64,000 nt of DNA from Maritimibacter sp. (GCA_003520545.1 DOUP01000061.1:1-64000); one strand, 5' to 3'. Positions 9,232-19,214 are shown, counted from the first letter of the stretch. Notes: a model not told the origin generated them from the sequence alone. Made by a program: numbers and translations.

Positions 9232-9837
9232 ATGGAAAAGTACGAAAAATTCACCGGCATCGCCGCCCCCATGCCGCTCGTCAACATCGACACCGACATG
9301 ATCATCCCCAAGGTGTTCCTGAAGACGATCAAGCGCTCCGGCCTTGGCGTGAACCTGTTTGACGAGATGCGCTATGACCGTCAGGGCAACGAGATCCCCG
9401 ATTTCGTCCTGAACAAACCGCAGTATCGCGACGCGCAGATCCTCGTCACGGGCGACAACTTCGGCTGCGGCTCCTCGCGCGAACACGCGCCATGGGCGCT
9501 CGCCGATTTCGGGATCAAGTGCATCGTCTCCACGAGCTTTGCCGACATCTTCTACAACAACTGCTTCAAGAACGGCATCCTGCCCATCGTTCTGCCGCAG
9601 GAAGACGTGGACAAGCTGATGGACGACGCCGAGCGCGGCGCAAATGCCCAGGTGACCGTGGACCTTGAAAACCAGACAATCTCCGGCCCCGATGGCGGCG
9701 AAATTTCCTTCGAGGTGGACAGCTTCAAGAAACATTGCCTGCTGAACGGTCTCGACGACATCGGCCTCACGATGGAGAAGAAGGCCTCCATCGACGCGTT
9801 CGAGGCGAAGGCTGCCCAGGAACGTCCCTGGGTCTAA
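9232..9837 (+). CDS. leuD: 3-isopropylmalate dehydratase, small subunit
   Basis: 201 residues, the normal size. It is the swivel domain of isopropylmalate isomerase and partner of LeuC. Signatures are [18 protein letters not shown] near the N-terminus and [19 protein letters not shown], the substrate-loop motif. The start matches the family start, but there is no clear Shine-Dalgarno (CATCTAGATATGG lies upstream). It may be leaderless from its own promoter or coupled to leuC in a way I cannot see. Confidence 0.97.
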   Translation: MEKYEKFTGIAAPMPLVNIDTDMIIPKVFLKTIKRSGLGVNLFDEMRYDRQGNEIPDFVLNKPQYRDAQILVTGDNFGCGSSREHAPWALADFGIKCIVSTSFADIFYNNCFKNGILPIVLPQEDVDKLMDDAERGANAQVTVDLENQTISGPDGGEISFEVDSFKKHCLLNGLDDIGLTMEKKASIDAFEAKAAQERPWV

Positions 9838-9844
9838 GACTTAC

Positions 9845-9868
9845 GGGCGGGGCACATGCTCCGCCCAT
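9845..9868. terminator. Terminator after leuD
   Basis: GGGCGGGGC, loop ACAT, GCTCCGCCC: a 9-bp stem with one wobble, then ATTTA. It lies between the convergent leuD and MFS genes, so it may serve both strands. The U-tract is weak. Confidence 0.55.
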
Positions 9869-9874
9869 TTATGC

Positions 9875-11089
9875 TCAGGCCAGTTCGCGCCGCAGCCGCG
9901 CCATGACCGGAAGCATCAGCACGCTCAGCACGAGACACCAGGTCCCGAACCCGATCCCTTGGATTGGGAAGCTGATCCCGGCGTCGATCAGAACGCCGGT
10001 GATCCCCGGCCCAATGGCCGTCGAAACCACCATGATGACCGTCTGTAGCGACCGGACTGCACCCAGGTGCCGGGTGCCGTAGACGCGCCGCAGGAACGCC
10101 CCCAGGAAACTCGACGCCGCCCCTTGGGTCATCGCCATCACGCCAAGCACCGCGAACCACATCACATGGTTCTCGGCAGGCGCGAGGATGAACAGCGACA
10201 GGCCCATCGGGAGAAGCAGAATGGGCAACAAACGTTCGGGTCCGAAGCGGTCGCAAGCCCAGCCCGCGATCAGCCCGAAGGTCACCGACACGGCCGCCCA
10301 GATCACATAACCCGGTGCCATTTGAGCCAGCGTCCAACCCTTTGTTTCAGCCACGTTCACCTGCTGGAAGAAGATCACAGTTCCGATAAAGGGCGGCGTC
10401 AAGAAGAGCGGCACGATGGCATAGAACAGCCAGTGACGCACGAGGTCGCGGCGCATCCAGTGCACACCTCCCAGACCCGCGCTCGCCTCTGGCGAAGTTG
10501 TGTCGCCGGTGGGTTCCCGGTCCTGCGCGAGCAGAAGCATGAGAAGCGGAAGCACGACGATAAGAAGCGCGCCTGCTGCCACGCCCCAGGATAGACGCCA
10601 CCCCAGTGCAGCGATCAGGGCAACGAAGATCATCGGCAGGATTGCCTCCCCGATGGGGTGGCCCAGCGACGCAATCGCCACCGCCCGACCCCGCGTCGCG
10701 ACGAACCAACGCCCCATCGACGTAACCGCCATATGCGGCATCATACCCTGCCCACAAAACCGAAGCAGAAACACTGAAAGCCCCAGCATCACCACGTGCG
10801 CCGACAGCGCCATACCGAGGCAGGCAACGCCAAACAGCAGGCAGATGACAATCGCCAGCCGCGACAGCTTCATCGTATCCACCAGCGCACCGCGGGAAAA
10901 CAAAAGCGCCGCCGACGCCAGGGTGGCGATCGTGTAGAGCCCGCCCCAAGCGCCGTTCGACAACCCATGCGCCGCCCGGATTTCGCCGGCGAAAAGCGAG
11001 ATGAACCATGTTTGACCGAACGACGAGGCGAAGGTGAGCAGAAGTCCGGTCGCGAGCCACCGGGCATTGGTTGTAAGAAAGGTAAACAT
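9875..11089 (-). CDS. MFS transporter, substrate unknown
   Basis: 404 residues from the ATG at 11089, with about 12 hydrophobic segments. The frame is open to an ATG at 11224, but the extra 45 residues are not membrane-like and MFS proteins of this type begin just before TM1 (WLATGLLLTFASSFGQTW). The loop after TM2 and the sequence RGRAVAIASLGHPIGEAILP resemble the monocarboxylate/oxalate-type MFS subgroup. The inner-membrane position is clear; the substrate cannot be read from sequence. It is convergent with leuD and no operon partner is visible. Confidence 0.85.
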   Translation of the reverse strand: MFTFLTTNARWLATGLLLTFASSFGQTWFISLFAGEIRAAHGLSNGAWGGLYTIATLASAALLFSRGALVDTMKLSRLAIVICLLFGVACLGMALSAHVVMLGLSVFLLRFCGQGMMPHMAVTSMGRWFVATRGRAVAIASLGHPIGEAILPMIFVALIAALGWRLSWGVAAGALLIVVLPLLMLLLAQDREPTGDTTSPEASAGLGGVHWMRRDLVRHWLFYAIVPLFLTPPFIGTVIFFQQVNVAETKGWTLAQMAPGYVIWAAVSVTFGLIAGWACDRFGPERLLPILLLPMGLSLFILAPAENHVMWFAVLGVMAMTQGAASSFLGAFLRRVYGTRHLGAVRSLQTVIMVVSTAIGPGITGVLIDAGISFPIQGIGFGTWCLVLSVLMLPVMARLRRELA

Positions 11090-11276
11090 GCGCTGCGCAT
11101 ACCCCGAGATCGTGGCCGGAGAAAGTCGAATGCGCCTGAGCGCCACAGCACCAGCCGTATCAACCAACCCGACCAATTTCCCGGTCAGCTTGGATTCATG
11201 GAGAAAAAGGTAGGCATTCGGCACTACATCTTTTAATTGATTTTTGAGGAGTTATGCCGCCTTAGGGTGAATTTCG

Positions 11277-12104
11277 ATGGAACCCAGAACCCTGTTCGAA
11301 AGTGAAACACTCCGCGTGGTCATGCGCGAAAACCGACACGCGGACAACGACGACACCCTGTTGTCTTTCACCGGGGTCGGTTTTGGTTGGCTTGGCAAGG
11401 AAGGCCAGGAGCTCGAGTTTTTCGGGTTTGGCCGGGAATATCGAAGAACCCTTTTCATTTTCGACCTGACGCGAAGCTGGGGAAACGCATTCGACCTTGA
11501 GGATCTGGGCGACATCGTCCGTTCCGTTCATGGAACCGGCGACATCACCGCGATCGGCAACAGCATGGGCGGCGCGCTGGCGATTGCCTCCTCGTCCATC
11601 ATTCCGATCCGGAAGATCGTCGCGTTCGCACCGCAGTATTCCGTCCACCCCGATATCGTCAAAGACGAGCGCTGGCAGGAGTATCGCTCCAGGATCACCC
11701 AATGGCATCTGCCCGAGCTGGGCAGCAGGCTTTGGTCCAACACTGATACCACCATCATCTATGGCGACTTGGGACGGGACCGGGAGCATGCGGCGCTCTA
11801 CCAGGCCGATGGCAAAGCGAAGGTCTTCTTCGCGCCCGGCGCCCACCACACGGTTGCGATGCGGATCAAGAAATGGGGTTTGCTCGACAAGACCGTCTCG
11901 CTCGCGCTGCAAGGCGGCCTCAACGAATTCTGGGTTCGTCGCAAGCTGGATTTCCGACCGTCGTCTGCCAAGCGGTCTCCTGCCTGGCGCAGGGCTCGAA
12001 CGGCCAAGTTGCTTGCCTTGGAGGGTTTATGGCACGTACAAAACGATATGTTTGGGCGTGATCGCCGTAGCTTTCACGATTACGCCCGGTCGAATTTCCA
12101 CTAA
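11277..12104 (+). CDS. Alpha/beta-hydrolase-fold protein, function unknown
   Basis: 275 residues. The nucleophile elbow GNSMGG fits the alpha/beta hydrolase consensus GxSxG, with Ser about residue 98. Candidate acid and histidine are in IIYGDLGRD and FFAPGAHHTV (about residues 160-195). There is no signal peptide, so it is probably cytosolic. The C-terminal 60 residues are basic (RRKLDFRPSSAKRSPAWRRA). Similar proteins occur near surface-glycan genes in Rhodobacteraceae, but none adjoin here. The reaction cannot be deduced. Confidence 0.6.
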   Translation: MEPRTLFESETLRVVMRENRHADNDDTLLSFTGVGFGWLGKEGQELEFFGFGREYRRTLFIFDLTRSWGNAFDLEDLGDIVRSVHGTGDITAIGNSMGGALAIASSSIIPIRKIVAFAPQYSVHPDIVKDERWQEYRSRITQWHLPELGSRLWSNTDTTIIYGDLGRDREHAALYQADGKAKVFFAPGAHHTVAMRIKKWGLLDKTVSLALQGGLNEFWVRRKLDFRPSSAKRSPAWRRARTAKLLALEGLWHVQNDMFGRDRRSFHDYARSNFH

Positions 12105-12379
12105 TTCTGTATGTTGTAGGTCTTCCTGAGCGGAGGGCATCATGTTGGTGCCGCCTACAAGCCTGCCTCATTCCTGCCCCAAGATCGGTGCACAAAAGCA
12201 CCACATCCCTCCCAAAAGCGCCAAGAATCTTTCCTCTAAACAAAGCGTTGCTTGCAGCAAGACAACGAAGTGGGCAAGATTATGGCAATGATAAGGCAGG
12301 CCGTCACAATCGACGGACCCGGTTTGGAACAAGCAGCGGGACATCGTATCCCGCGCGGCCAGAACGAGGAAATAGGGCA

Positions 12380-13219
12380 GTGACTTCTCGCGTTTTAGGG
12401 GCGCTTGTACGTGCGTTTTTGATGGTGTTGCTCATCATTACGCCGTCCATGATGCTCCCAGGCATTCACCAAGAGACAACCCAGATCGTCGCGCTCGCCG
12501 CGATCTTTGCCTTTGCTCTGACCACTTTCGAATACGCTTCCACGTATCCTGGTCTCGTGGAGTTTCGCGATGCGCCCCCGTTCAACCGCATCCGCTTTTT
12601 CTCGCTGTTCGTGACTGTGATACTTCTTTCCACTGTTGCGCGTGGTACGGTGGAACAATCGACGTTCACGCATTTCGTCGCAGCCGTCGGCACGTTGATC
12701 GGCAACGCGATCGACTTCCCCTATTCTCCTGTCCGCCTGATCGTTCTGATGTTACCGGAAGGGGCCACGGCCCCGGAAATCATCACGCTGCGGATGGCCG
12801 CAGGCATGGCCTATCTCATCTCATTGACGTCGCTGGCGATTTTCATCATTTCGCTGCGCCTTACCGGTTGGCCGAAGAAAAAGGGTGGCTTCAACGTCTG
12901 GGTCAACCTGCCCATGTTCGACCCGACCGCTGGCGGTGACGTGGTTCAGCGGCTGGAGCGTGATGCCCGGTTCAATGTGACCCTGGGCTTTCTTCTGCCG
13001 TTCATCACACCCGCCGCGATCAAGGCGGCCTCGGGGCTGTTCGGCTCTGTCGCGATCACCAATGATCAGACGATGATCTGGACCATCGCCGCCTGGGCGT
13101 TCTTGCCCGCCTCGCTCTTCATGCGGGGGATCGCGATGCAACGTGTGGCGACACTTATCCAGGAACAACGTGTCCGGAATTCCGCCAAGGCGGAAGCGGG
13201 CGCATTGCAGCCAGCCTGA
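12380..13219 (+). CDS. Conserved multi-spanning membrane protein of unknown function
   Basis: 279 residues from a GTG at 12380 with AGGA nine bases upstream. Extending to the ATG at 12188 would add 64 charged, low-similarity residues, so the GTG is preferred. Six or so hydrophobic segments are visible (AFLMVLLIITPSMMLPG, QIVALAAIFAFALTTFEYA, FFSLFVTVILLSTVAR, MAYLISLTSLAIFIISL and two C-terminal ones). There is a cytosolic loop WPKKKGGFNVWVNLPMFDPT between segments. I recognise no characterised family. Its stop overlaps the start of the next gene (TGATG), which suggests joint expression. Confidence 0.75.
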   Translation: MTSRVLGALVRAFLMVLLIITPSMMLPGIHQETTQIVALAAIFAFALTTFEYASTYPGLVEFRDAPPFNRIRFFSLFVTVILLSTVARGTVEQSTFTHFVAAVGTLIGNAIDFPYSPVRLIVLMLPEGATAPEIITLRMAAGMAYLISLTSLAIFIISLRLTGWPKKKGGFNVWVNLPMFDPTAGGDVVQRLERDARFNVTLGFLLPFITPAAIKAASGLFGSVAITNDQTMIWTIAAWAFLPASLFMRGIAMQRVATLIQEQRVRNSAKAEAGALQPA

Positions 13220-14295
13220 TGCTGGGACGTGCGTTATGGTTGTCCCTTGGTCTTCTCGCCGGGGCAGCTCATGGCGACCCGATCCGGTTTGCATCCTACC
13301 ACACCGAACTCACTCGCAAGGGCCCCGGCCTTTTGCTCGCCGATATCCTCGACCGAGACCCGCAGGTCGTGGCCGTTGCCGATGTGATCGCTGCGACCGA
13401 GCCCGATGTGCTTTTGATCGCCGGGTTCGATCATGACCACGACAACCACGCGCTCACCGCCTTCCGCGCGCTCCTGAGCGAAAAAGGTCAGGAGTTCCCG
13501 TTCGCCTACGCGCCCCGGCCCAACACAGGCGTGCCGTCGGGCATCGACCTGGACGGGGACGGTTACGACGACGGCCCGCGCGACGCCTTTGGGTATGGGG
13601 ACTTCACAGGACAGGGCGGCATGGCCCTGATCTCGGCATTGCCGCTGGGCGAAGCGCGCAACTTCTCTGGGTTTCTCTGGCAGGATCTTCCAGCCAACAT
13701 CGCCCCGACAACGACCGAGGGACCGTTTCCATCGGCCGAGGCGGCTCAAGCCCGCCGATTGTCTTCGGTCGGCCATTGGGCGGTTCCCATCGACATCGGC
13801 GGGCGTGAGGTCGAGCTTCTGGCATGGCATGGATCAACACCCGTGTTCGACGGCCCCGAGGATCTCAACGGTCGGCGCGGCGCGGACGAGGCGCGGTTCT
13901 GGCGGATGCTTCTGGATGGCGACCTGCCGTTCGACAAACCAAACCGCCCCGTGGTCCTTGCCGGTGTCGCCAATATCGACCCGGTGGATGGCGACGGGCG
14001 GCACCCCGCGATCCAGACGCTTCTGGATGATCCGAGGCTGACGGACCCGAAGCCTTCCAGCGCGGGCGGAACAGATGCCTTGAACCCCGAACACGAAGGC
14101 AATCCGGCGCTCGACACGGCGGACTTCGACGACCCTGAGCCGGGAAATTTGCGGGTGGATTACGTCTTGCCCGACGCGGGGCTGAAGGTGACCGACGCGG
14201 GCGTCTATTGGCCCACGCCGGATGATCCCATGGCCCAGGTCGTGGCGATGGCGAGCCGTCATCGGTTGGTCTGGGTGGATGTTCTTCTGCCTTAG
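13219..14295 (+). CDS. Secreted endonuclease/exonuclease/phosphatase-family protein
   Basis: 358 residues. The N-terminal 19 residues (LGRALWLSLGLLAGAAHG) form a signal peptide, so the product is periplasmic or secreted. The rest has the EEP fold pattern: IRFASYHTEL at the start, TEPDVLLIAGFDHD (metal-site Asp/Glu), a long DxDGDGYDDGPRDAFGYG-type Asp-rich loop, VLAGVANIDPVDGDG in place of the usual GDxN, and a C-terminal ASRHRLVWVDV (SDH-like). These proteins hydrolyse phosphodiester bonds, and the substrate here is unknown. It is coupled to the upstream membrane protein by overlapping stop and start codons. Confidence 0.75.
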   Translation: MLGRALWLSLGLLAGAAHGDPIRFASYHTELTRKGPGLLLADILDRDPQVVAVADVIAATEPDVLLIAGFDHDHDNHALTAFRALLSEKGQEFPFAYAPRPNTGVPSGIDLDGDGYDDGPRDAFGYGDFTGQGGMALISALPLGEARNFSGFLWQDLPANIAPTTTEGPFPSAEAAQARRLSSVGHWAVPIDIGGREVELLAWHGSTPVFDGPEDLNGRRGADEARFWRMLLDGDLPFDKPNRPVVLAGVANIDPVDGDGRHPAIQTLLDDPRLTDPKPSSAGGTDALNPEHEGNPALDTADFDDPEPGNLRVDYVLPDAGLKVTDAGVYWPTPDDPMAQVVAMASRHRLVWVDVLLP

Positions 14296-15185
14296 GCGGC
14301 GATGCGTTTGACCTCCGGGGCACGAAGCTGGTCAGGCAAGGCGTCCCGGATCACGATCCTCAAGGGCGTCTCGTGGAAGTCAGGCAGCAATTCGTTCAAG
14401 CGATGTGGCGAAAGCGAATGCGACGTCTCCCAGAGATACCGCATCTCGGTCAACTCGCGGGCAAGCTCCCAGAACGGCGCAGCCGCGCGCATGGCCCACC
14501 ACGGAAACCGCCCTACCCGAAGCGTCGTGCCAAGTTCGGCCTCGACGGCCTCGCGCAACTCGTTCATCGTCAAAGCATGGCCCGGAAAGGGCACGTCCTC
14601 GAACTGGCGAAGCCCGGCTTTCCGCGACGCAAGCATCTCTGCGGCGCGCGCCCAATCGGGCAGGTAACACCAAGGCTGCATCACGTCACCTGGCCCTGGA
14701 TAAATCATCTTGCCGCGTTGTATCGCGTTGAGAACGATAACGGACATGACATCACCATCGCGGTCGGGGTCTATGAAATTGCCCGCACGCAGAATAATTG
14801 TCGGGACGCCACTGTCGCGGTAGGCACGTTCCATGTCGGCCCGCACGCGGCCTTTGCGCGAAACGGGCCGGTGTTCGGTTTCCTCGGACCACTCCCCCGG
14901 TGTATCTCCGAAATTGTATACGTTGCCCGGCAATATCACGGTTGCTCCCGAAGCCTTGGAAGCCGCAATGACCTGCCTCGTAATCACCGGAAGGATGCCC
15001 GCCCAGTCGTGATAATTCGGCGGGTTCATCCCGTTCACGATCACCTCGCACCCATGCGCGGCCTCCGACATATCGTCTTTGTCGCGGTTAAACCGTCGGA
15101 CGTCCCACCCGGCAGCCCCGAAGGCGCGAGCGGCATGTGTCCCGATTTTGCCGGATGCGCCAAGGATCAATACTGATTTTGTCAT
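14292..15185 (-). CDS. Atypical SDR / NAD-dependent epimerase-like protein
   Basis: 297 residues from the ATG at 15185 (GGAG six bases upstream). The N-terminus is the Rossmann motif VLILGASGKIGTHAARAFG, giving NAD(P) binding. The middle part (TVILPGNVYNFGD) resembles atypical extended SDRs such as NmrA or epimerase-like proteins. The canonical YxxxK is not evident, so catalysis is uncertain. It overlaps the 3' end of the EEP gene by four bases (convergent) and is divergent from a LysR regulator 90 bases away, the usual layout for a regulator and its target. Confidence 0.75.
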   Translation of the reverse strand: MTKSVLILGASGKIGTHAARAFGAAGWDVRRFNRDKDDMSEAAHGCEVIVNGMNPPNYHDWAGILPVITRQVIAASKASGATVILPGNVYNFGDTPGEWSEETEHRPVSRKGRVRADMERAYRDSGVPTIILRAGNFIDPDRDGDVMSVIVLNAIQRGKMIYPGPGDVMQPWCYLPDWARAAEMLASRKAGLRQFEDVPFPGHALTMNELREAVEAELGTTLRVGRFPWWAMRAAAPFWELARELTEMRYLWETSHSLSPHRLNELLPDFHETPLRIVIRDALPDQLRAPEVKRIAA

Positions 15186-15275
15186 AAGTCTCTCCATGAA
15201 TGTCTTGGACGGAGATTAAGCATTCGCCAGCTTTCTAGAATTGCGAGATTTTGTATGTATGCTATTCATCGGTGA

Positions 15276-16172
15276 ATGGATAAGATGATTTCCTCGCTCG
15301 ACTGGACCCTGATCCGTGCCTTTCTCGCCGTAGCGGAGGAGGGGTCCTTGTCAGGCGCGGCGCGCGCGCTGGGGTCGAGCCAACCCACGGTCGGACGGCA
15401 GGTCCGAGAAGTGGAGGATGCCCTCGGGGTGGAGCTGTTTCAACGCCACGCCAGGGGCCTGACGCCCACGGACATCGGCCACGCTATCCTGCCCTCGGCC
15501 CAGGCGATGCGGGACGCGGCGGGTCAGATCAACATGATTGCCGCCGGTCGGGACCGCGCGCCGACGGGCACCGTGCGGATCACCGCCAGCGTCATCGTCG
15601 CGCATTTCGTACTGCCCCCGATCCTCGCGCGGCTGCGGGAAACGGAACCGGGCATCCAGATCGACCTTATTTCAACGGATAGCACCGACAACCTGCTGTT
15701 TCGCGAAGCCGACATCGCCGTGCGGATGTATCGGCCCGACCAACTCGACATGGTCACCCGGCATATCACCGACCTCCCCCTCGGGCTTTATGCCGCGAAA
15801 ACGTATCTCGACCGTGTCGGGCGCCCTGAAACTCCAGAAGACCTGCTGCATATGGACTGGGTCGGCTATGACCGCTCGGACCTGATGATCCGGGGGATGC
15901 GGGAGGTCGGCTGGAAAGTGGACCGGGACTTCTTTTCGACCCGCACCGATGACCAGGCCGGAAACTGGCGGCTGATCGAAGCGGGTTGCGGGGTCGGCAT
16001 CGTTCAGGTCGCGACCGGACGCACCAGTCCGGATGTCGAGCGGCTCTTTCCCGACATGGACCTACCCGCGCTCCCGGTCTGGCTGACCGCGCATGAGGCG
16101 ATGCGAAAAGTGCCCCGGATTGCACGGGTGTGGGAGGCACTTGCCGATGGTCTCCCCCGCGCCGTTTCTTGA
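15276..16172 (+). CDS. LysR-family transcriptional regulator
   Basis: 298 residues, typical LTTR size. The winged HTH occupies residues 1-65: [56 protein letters not shown]. The effector domain follows from about residue 90. It most likely controls the divergent SDR gene. The 90-base gap contains the AT-rich TTTTGTATGTATGCTATTC, which could hold both promoters. The inducer is unknown. The start ATG fits the family N-terminus. Confidence 0.92.
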   Translation: MDKMISSLDWTLIRAFLAVAEEGSLSGAARALGSSQPTVGRQVREVEDALGVELFQRHARGLTPTDIGHAILPSAQAMRDAAGQINMIAAGRDRAPTGTVRITASVIVAHFVLPPILARLRETEPGIQIDLISTDSTDNLLFREADIAVRMYRPDQLDMVTRHITDLPLGLYAAKTYLDRVGRPETPEDLLHMDWVGYDRSDLMIRGMREVGWKVDRDFFSTRTDDQAGNWRLIEAGCGVGIVQVATGRTSPDVERLFPDMDLPALPVWLTAHEAMRKVPRIARVWEALADGLPRAVS

Positions 16173-16231
16173 CCCTGCCGCTTGGTCAGGCTACCCCCGC
16201 GCCAACATTCATTCAGCCCAAGGACAGTGAC

Positions 16232-17335
16232 ATGAGCGTTGGCTCCATCCTCATTCTTCCCGGTGACGGGATCGGCCCCGAAGTCATGGCCGAAGTGCGC
16301 CGCATCATCGACTGGTACGCCGACAAGCGCGACCTCTCTTTCGAGGTGTCCGAAGACCTCGTGGGCGGTGCCGCCTATGACAAGCACGGCGTGCCGCTGG
16401 CCGACGAAACGATGGCCAAGGCGCAAGAGGTGGACGCCGTTCTGCTCGGCGCCGTGGGCGGCCCGAAATACGACGATCTGGATTTCTCGGTGAAGCCGGA
16501 ACGCGGCCTTCTGCGCCTGCGCAAGGAGATGGACCTGTTCTCGAACCTGCGCCCGGCACAATGCTTTGACGCGCTGGCGCACTTCTCCTCACTGAAAGAG
16601 GAGGTGATCGCCGGGCTCGACATCATGATCGTGCGCGAACTGACCTCCGGCGTTTACTTCGGTGAGCCGCGCGGGATCTTCGAGGAAGGCAATGAACGTG
16701 TGGGCATCAACACCCAGCGTTACACCGAGAGCGAGATCGACCGCGTCGCGCGTTCGGCCTTTGAACTGGCCATGAAGCGGGGCAAGAAGCTCTGCTCGAT
16801 GGAAAAGGCCAACGTGATGGAGAGCGGCATCCTGTGGCGCGAAGTCGTCACCGAGGTCGCCAAGGATTACCCCGAGGTCGAGCTTTCGCATATGTACGCG
16901 GACGCGGGCGCCATGCAACTAACCCGCTGGCCCAAGCAGTTCGACGTGATCGTGACAGATAACCTCTTTGGCGATATCCTGTCCGACGTGGCCGCGATGC
17001 TCACCGGCTCGCTCGGAATGCTGCCCTCCGCGTCGCTCGGCGCACCGATGGCGAACGGACGGCCCAAGGCGCTTTACGAGCCGGTCCACGGGTCGGCCCC
17101 GGACATCGCGGGACAGGGCAAAGCCAACCCCATCGCCTGTATCACCAGCTTCGCCATGGCGCTGCGCTACAGCTTTGACCTCGGGGACGAAGCCGACCGC
17201 CTGGAAGCCGCCGTGGAGAAAGTGCTCGCCGACGGCAAACGCACCGCAGACTTGATTGGCGAAGACGGCGTCACGCCGGTTTCAACCTCCGAGATGGGCG
17301 ACGCGATCCTCGAAGCGCTGGACGCCAGCCTGTAG
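16232..17335 (+). CDS. leuB: 3-isopropylmalate dehydrogenase
   Basis: 367 residues from the ATG at 16232 (AAGGACAG upstream); the longer frame from 16130 overlaps the LysR gene and is rejected. The enzyme oxidises and decarboxylates 3-isopropylmalate to 2-oxoisocaproate with NAD+. Seen: [28 protein letters not shown] (substrate arginines), Mg2+-binding [19 protein letters not shown] and the NAD-binding [14 protein letters not shown]. It completes the leu set with leuC and leuD about 7 kb upstream. An intrinsic terminator follows. Confidence 0.98.
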   Translation: MSVGSILILPGDGIGPEVMAEVRRIIDWYADKRDLSFEVSEDLVGGAAYDKHGVPLADETMAKAQEVDAVLLGAVGGPKYDDLDFSVKPERGLLRLRKEMDLFSNLRPAQCFDALAHFSSLKEEVIAGLDIMIVRELTSGVYFGEPRGIFEEGNERVGINTQRYTESEIDRVARSAFELAMKRGKKLCSMEKANVMESGILWREVVTEVAKDYPEVELSHMYADAGAMQLTRWPKQFDVIVTDNLFGDILSDVAAMLTGSLGMLPSASLGAPMANGRPKALYEPVHGSAPDIAGQGKANPIACITSFAMALRYSFDLGDEADRLEAAVEKVLADGKRTADLIGEDGVTPVSTSEMGDAILEALDASL

Positions 17336-17358
17336 GCCCCTCACCGGGACAAGACGAC

Positions 17359-17393
17359 AGACCGCGCGGCCAAACGGCCGGGCGGTCTTTTTT
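17359..17393 (+). terminator. Intrinsic terminator of leuB
   Basis: AGACCGCGCGGCC, loop AAAC, GGCCGGGCGGTCT: a 13-bp stem with one mismatch, followed by six T (17388-17393). A textbook rho-independent terminator. Confidence 0.9.
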
Positions 17394-17577
17394 GTTGGGG
17401 GTGTGGGGCGAATGGTGCTGCACCGGGTTTTGGGGCCGGGTGCCATGGGGGTTGCTGGGGGGTTGGTAGAAAGGGCGGAGAGCGGACCTTCGCTGCGTTC
17501 CAAACCAAGGTCAGCTTTGAGGGCAAAAACAACTTTAGTGAGTTGTGATCAGGTTTACTTCTGTTAATCATCAAACC

Positions 17578-18636
17578 ATGGCCGATGATGAACATGTCAG
17601 TGTATTTCGCAAAGGACCGGATGCCGTAAAGCATTACATGGCAGCCAAAGGTCTCCGGTCGTTAGACCTTTCAGATCAAATATTTGATGGTCTGAATTTT
17701 CGATCGGGGTATGTTTTGGTTGGCACAAATTTTGAAAACTCACGCTTTCAAGATTGCGATATATCTCTGTTCGTTTCCAACGCAAATCTTAGGAACTGTA
17801 TACTACGCGGTAAGAAATTGAAAATTCGAAATGTCGGAAACGCGATCTTGGAAGGTGCAGAACTCTACGATTTAGACCTGACAATAACCGACGGGCTGTC
17901 CCAGCAACAAGTCGATTCAACCAAAGTCGGCGTTAACGTTCAGCTAAACGAATACTTGCGGCCCGCAGAGCATTGGGAGGCAACTGAAGGCGAAGAAGGG
18001 AAAGCGCAGGAGGTCAATCCGTCTCCCTCCTTTACGCCACCCGGTTCGAATCCAAATTCGAACAAGAATCCCGGCTTCAGGCCTGACGTAGCGTTGTCTC
18101 CGCCAGGCCCAAGCGGACAGTTTCGCGACCTCGAAGTTAGTAGTGGCGCACACGTATTTCCGACGAATTCAGAACTTGCGAAACGCATTGAGGTGAACAA
18201 TCTCAGCGTTCGTTTGACTGGCGTAAGCCTTGTTGATGCAATCGATGGCTTTCTATTGAAAATTGAGCAAAGCAACTCGTTGGAAACTGAGTTTAAGGAA
18301 CAAGCCAGGACATTTCTCACACAACATATGGCAAATTTAGAGACACTGCTGCTCGCCTTGCCTGAACCGGGAGAACCGGTCTCAGAAGACACAGTCGAGA
18401 GTACGAAACCTGCTTTGGAGACTTATCTGTCTACTGCAAAAGACGGTTTTCGAGTCTTACTCGATCCAAAACGTTTGGGGGAAATGACGGTACCTACTGG
18501 AGTAGTGTTGTTGAGTGCGGCGGTAGGTGCGCAATTTGGTGCTCCGCTCGCTGGAATTGCCTTCGGGGCTTGGTTCTCCGGAAGAGAGAGCACCGAAAAG
18601 CTTGCAAGGAAGTTCCTTTCTGACCCGAAGGATTGA
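17578..18636 (+). CDS. Low-GC gene: pentapeptide-repeat-like N-terminus, C-terminal membrane hairpin
   Basis: 352 residues from the ATG at 17578; a GTG at 17545 is an alternative and neither has a good ribosome site. Residues 30-110 show loose pentapeptide-repeat spacing (LDLSDQIFDGLNFRSG, GTNFENSRFQDCDIS, NANLRNCIL, NAILEGAELYDLDL). The middle is Pro/Ser/Asn-rich. The C-terminus has a Gly/Ala-rich hydrophobic stretch (TGVVLLSAAVGAQFG) likely to insert in a membrane. Base composition is clearly more AT-rich than its neighbours and codon use differs, which indicates recent transfer. I do not recognise the full-length family. A defence or effector role is possible but only a guess. Confidence 0.7.
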   Translation: MADDEHVSVFRKGPDAVKHYMAAKGLRSLDLSDQIFDGLNFRSGYVLVGTNFENSRFQDCDISLFVSNANLRNCILRGKKLKIRNVGNAILEGAELYDLDLTITDGLSQQQVDSTKVGVNVQLNEYLRPAEHWEATEGEEGKAQEVNPSPSFTPPGSNPNSNKNPGFRPDVALSPPGPSGQFRDLEVSSGAHVFPTNSELAKRIEVNNLSVRLTGVSLVDAIDGFLLKIEQSNSLETEFKEQARTFLTQHMANLETLLLALPEPGEPVSEDTVESTKPALETYLSTAKDGFRVLLDPKRLGEMTVPTGVVLLSAAVGAQFGAPLAGIAFGAWFSGRESTEKLARKFLSDPKD

Positions 18637-18842
18637 TTTTCTTCGTGTGTCTGTCCCCTTGAAGAAATGAACAGACTGCTGTTGTTTTGCGCTTAGGGCA
18701 GGAACATAAATGCCAATTGCAAATGGCAGCTTTAGGGAAGTTGCCCCGCTGCTCATGTGGACGTTGCGAATGTCGCCTCCGGGCCGAAAACGCCAACCGA
18801 ACCGAACACACCACGACCGCTTTCCCATCCCCGAAACCCTGC

Positions 18843-19214
18843 CTACACTAGGACCCGATCGCCCCGTTCACCGCTCCCGAAGGCGTTCTTGTAGGCCGCC
18901 GGGTCCATGTCGCGGATGTCTATGCTCAGGGCGTCGATGTCGGGGAAATCGGCGGTCAGCCTTGTGCGCAGGGCGATGGCGTGGCCCTCTTTCTGCTCCG
19001 GCGTGCGACCGGCAAGCAGGGACAGGGTGATGTGGACGAAACTTTCGGCCCCGCCTTGCAACAACAGGTGGCGCAGGGGAATGGCGCGGACCTTCACATC
19101 CTCGGGCTGCATGACACCGGAGGTGGCGCAAACCTCGTACGCCGCCTGCATCAGGGCGGTGATGGCCGGCTCGCCAAGATGGGCTTCGGCGTATTCGATC
19201 ACGACATGGGGCAT
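18843..19214 (-). CDS. 5-carboxymethyl-2-hydroxymuconate isomerase family protein
   Basis: 123 residues, standard for the CHMI family (PF02962), a tautomerase-superfamily trimer. Proline directly follows the initiator Met (MPHVVIEYAE), as required for the catalytic N-terminal Pro1. Further family-like parts: VKVRAIPLRHLLLQGG and FVHITLSLLAGRTPEQK. The classical role is in homoprotocatechuate degradation. No other hpa gene lies nearby, so the true substrate may differ. Single gene. Confidence 0.85.
   Translation of the reverse strand: MPHVVIEYAEAHLGEPAITALMQAAYEVCATSGVMQPEDVKVRAIPLRHLLLQGGAESFVHITLSLLAGRTPEQKEGHAIALRTRLTADFPDIDALSIDIRDMDPAAYKNAFGSGERGDRVLV

Noticed and set aside
16130..16231. 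Extended N-terminus for leuB
   Set aside because: Overlaps the LysR gene and the added residues are not part of the family; the ATG at 16232 has a ribosome site.
18040..18075. GGTTCGAATCC resembling a tRNA T-loop
   Set aside because: No acceptor, D or anticodon stems around it; it lies inside the pentapeptide-like gene.
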